Shown here: piece after piece, positions 5,432 through 5,942 of the stretch | Layout of the letters: every line of letters starts with the position of its first letter | Numbering within the stretch: the stretch's first letter is position 1 | Source of the DNA: Puniceicoccales bacterium | Lineage (GTDB): Bacteria; Verrucomicrobiota; Verrucomicrobiia; Opitutales; JAIRKQ01 | DNA: 5,942 nt | Assembly: GCA_031258795.1 (NCBI GenBank) | Contig: JAIRMI010000089.1 | Location: 1 to 5,942, forward strand | Direction: 5' to 3' | The notes under the pieces: model-generated | Database searches by the model: none | What the model saw: only the letters and a program-made list of their open reading frames with translations | What the model was told of the DNA's origin: nothing | Position numbers and translations under genes: made by a program

Positions 5432-5942
5432 GCGAACAGATCTGCGTTCGACACCCAAGTAGCCCAGGCAGGTCAATTAAGCTGCCAATCATTTACAATG
5501 GCGACTTGTGCATAGCCCTTAGCAAACCTGCCAATTTCCCCTGCAAAGGGGAACGGTTTTCAATCTTGGAGCAAATATGGGCAGGACTGCAAAAATCATC
5601 CATAGGTCGCCTTGATTTGGAACATCCGGATGTGGTGTATAACTTAGAAGGCGGCGCGAGTGGCATACTTCTTATCGCAAAAAATAAAGGGGCAATAAAA
5701 ATTTTGAAAAATGCCTATGGATCATACCTGTTTGAATTCACCTTTGACCTGTTATGTGAAAAGTCTCCCTGCAACAAAGAAATGGAGATAGCTTGCTCTC
5801 TGCCAATTGCTCGCCATACATCAAAAGAAATGATGCTCATATCAGCGAAAATGGGAAAAAAATCGTATACTGCTTTCAATTTTATCGAAAGCGTCGATCG
5901 ATACGAACATTGGCAGGCTAAATGCACCTATTTGCGGCGGGA
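5428..5942 (+). CDS. RluA-family pseudouridine synthase-like protein, 3' truncated by window
   Basis: The first 171 residues of a protein resembling RluA-type RNA pseudouridine synthases, which isomerise uridine in rRNA or tRNA. Visible family motifs are IYNGDLCIALSKPANFPC (22-39; family form is a D/V-x-NKPAG strand), YNLEGGASGILLIAKN (71-86; family HRLDxxTSG) and GKKSYTAFNFIE (143-154; family K-x-T-x-Y/F-V-E). The catalytic Asp of HRLD is replaced by Glu (E74) and the preceding Arg by Asn (N72). The Tyr of the later KxYxA motif appears to be Phe. It may therefore be inactive or changed in function. It starts at ATG 5428 inside the ruvA stop (ATGA), implying translational coupling. The frame is open to the window edge, so the C-terminus is unseen. 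Family assignment is fairly sure; target RNA is unknown. Confidence 0.8.
   Translation, partial: MSEQICVRHPSSPGRSIKLPIIYNGDLCIALSKPANFPCKGERFSILEQIWAGLQKSSIGRLDLEHPDVVYNLEGGASGILLIAKNKGAIKILKNAYGSYLFEFTFDLLCEKSPCNKEMEIACSLPIARHTSKEMMLISAKMGKKSYTAFNFIESVDRYEHWQAKCTYLRR

Overview
The window looks like bacterial chromosome of moderate G+C. The intact LepA, the RuvA and the RluA-type protein after it read like those of Verrucomicrobia (Opitutae-like). That assignment is from memory of family sequences, not from a search. No tRNA, rRNA, CRISPR array, transposase or integrase is visible.

Layout. A complete lepA (elongation factor 4) lies on the minus strand at 75-1877. Upstream of it is a 274-bp stretch (1878-2151) with at most a broken small ORF. 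Then come three minus-strand genes I cannot assign to a family: a frameshifted copy (2152-3041), its intact paralogue (3117-3968) and a separate 144-residue ORF (4084-4518). AT-rich DNA with 9-bp tandem repeats follows. Next is a broken second copy of the lepA 5' end (4543-4776). Divergent from that, on the plus strand, are ruvA (4835-5431) and, overlapping it by 4 bp, a pseudouridine-synthase-like gene that runs off the window (5428-5942).

Main observation. The first codons of lepA occur twice, in the same orientation, as 113-bp direct repeats (1762-1874 and 4655-4767) that bracket the whole 2.9-kb block of unknown genes. The repeats differ at four positions. All four are third-position transitions that leave the protein unchanged. 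The copy next to ruvA keeps its own start codon and a good ribosome binding site, but downstream it decays into unrelated sequence. The simplest reading is that lepA and ruvA were once divergent neighbours. The block then entered at the 5' end of lepA, supplied a replacement 5' end with a new GTG start, and left the old 5' end stranded beside ruvA. This resembles elements that insert at the 5' end of a housekeeping gene and restore it, but no recombinase is present, so the mechanism is inference.

How the genes work together. LepA acts on the ribosome. RuvA is the junction-binding subunit of the RuvABC resolvasome. The last gene is related to RNA pseudouridine synthases but has lost its catalytic aspartate. 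The two paralogues share an almost identical N-terminal half and have diverged C-terminal halves. Nothing in the sequence proves their function. I do not see a recognisable defence or other named system here.
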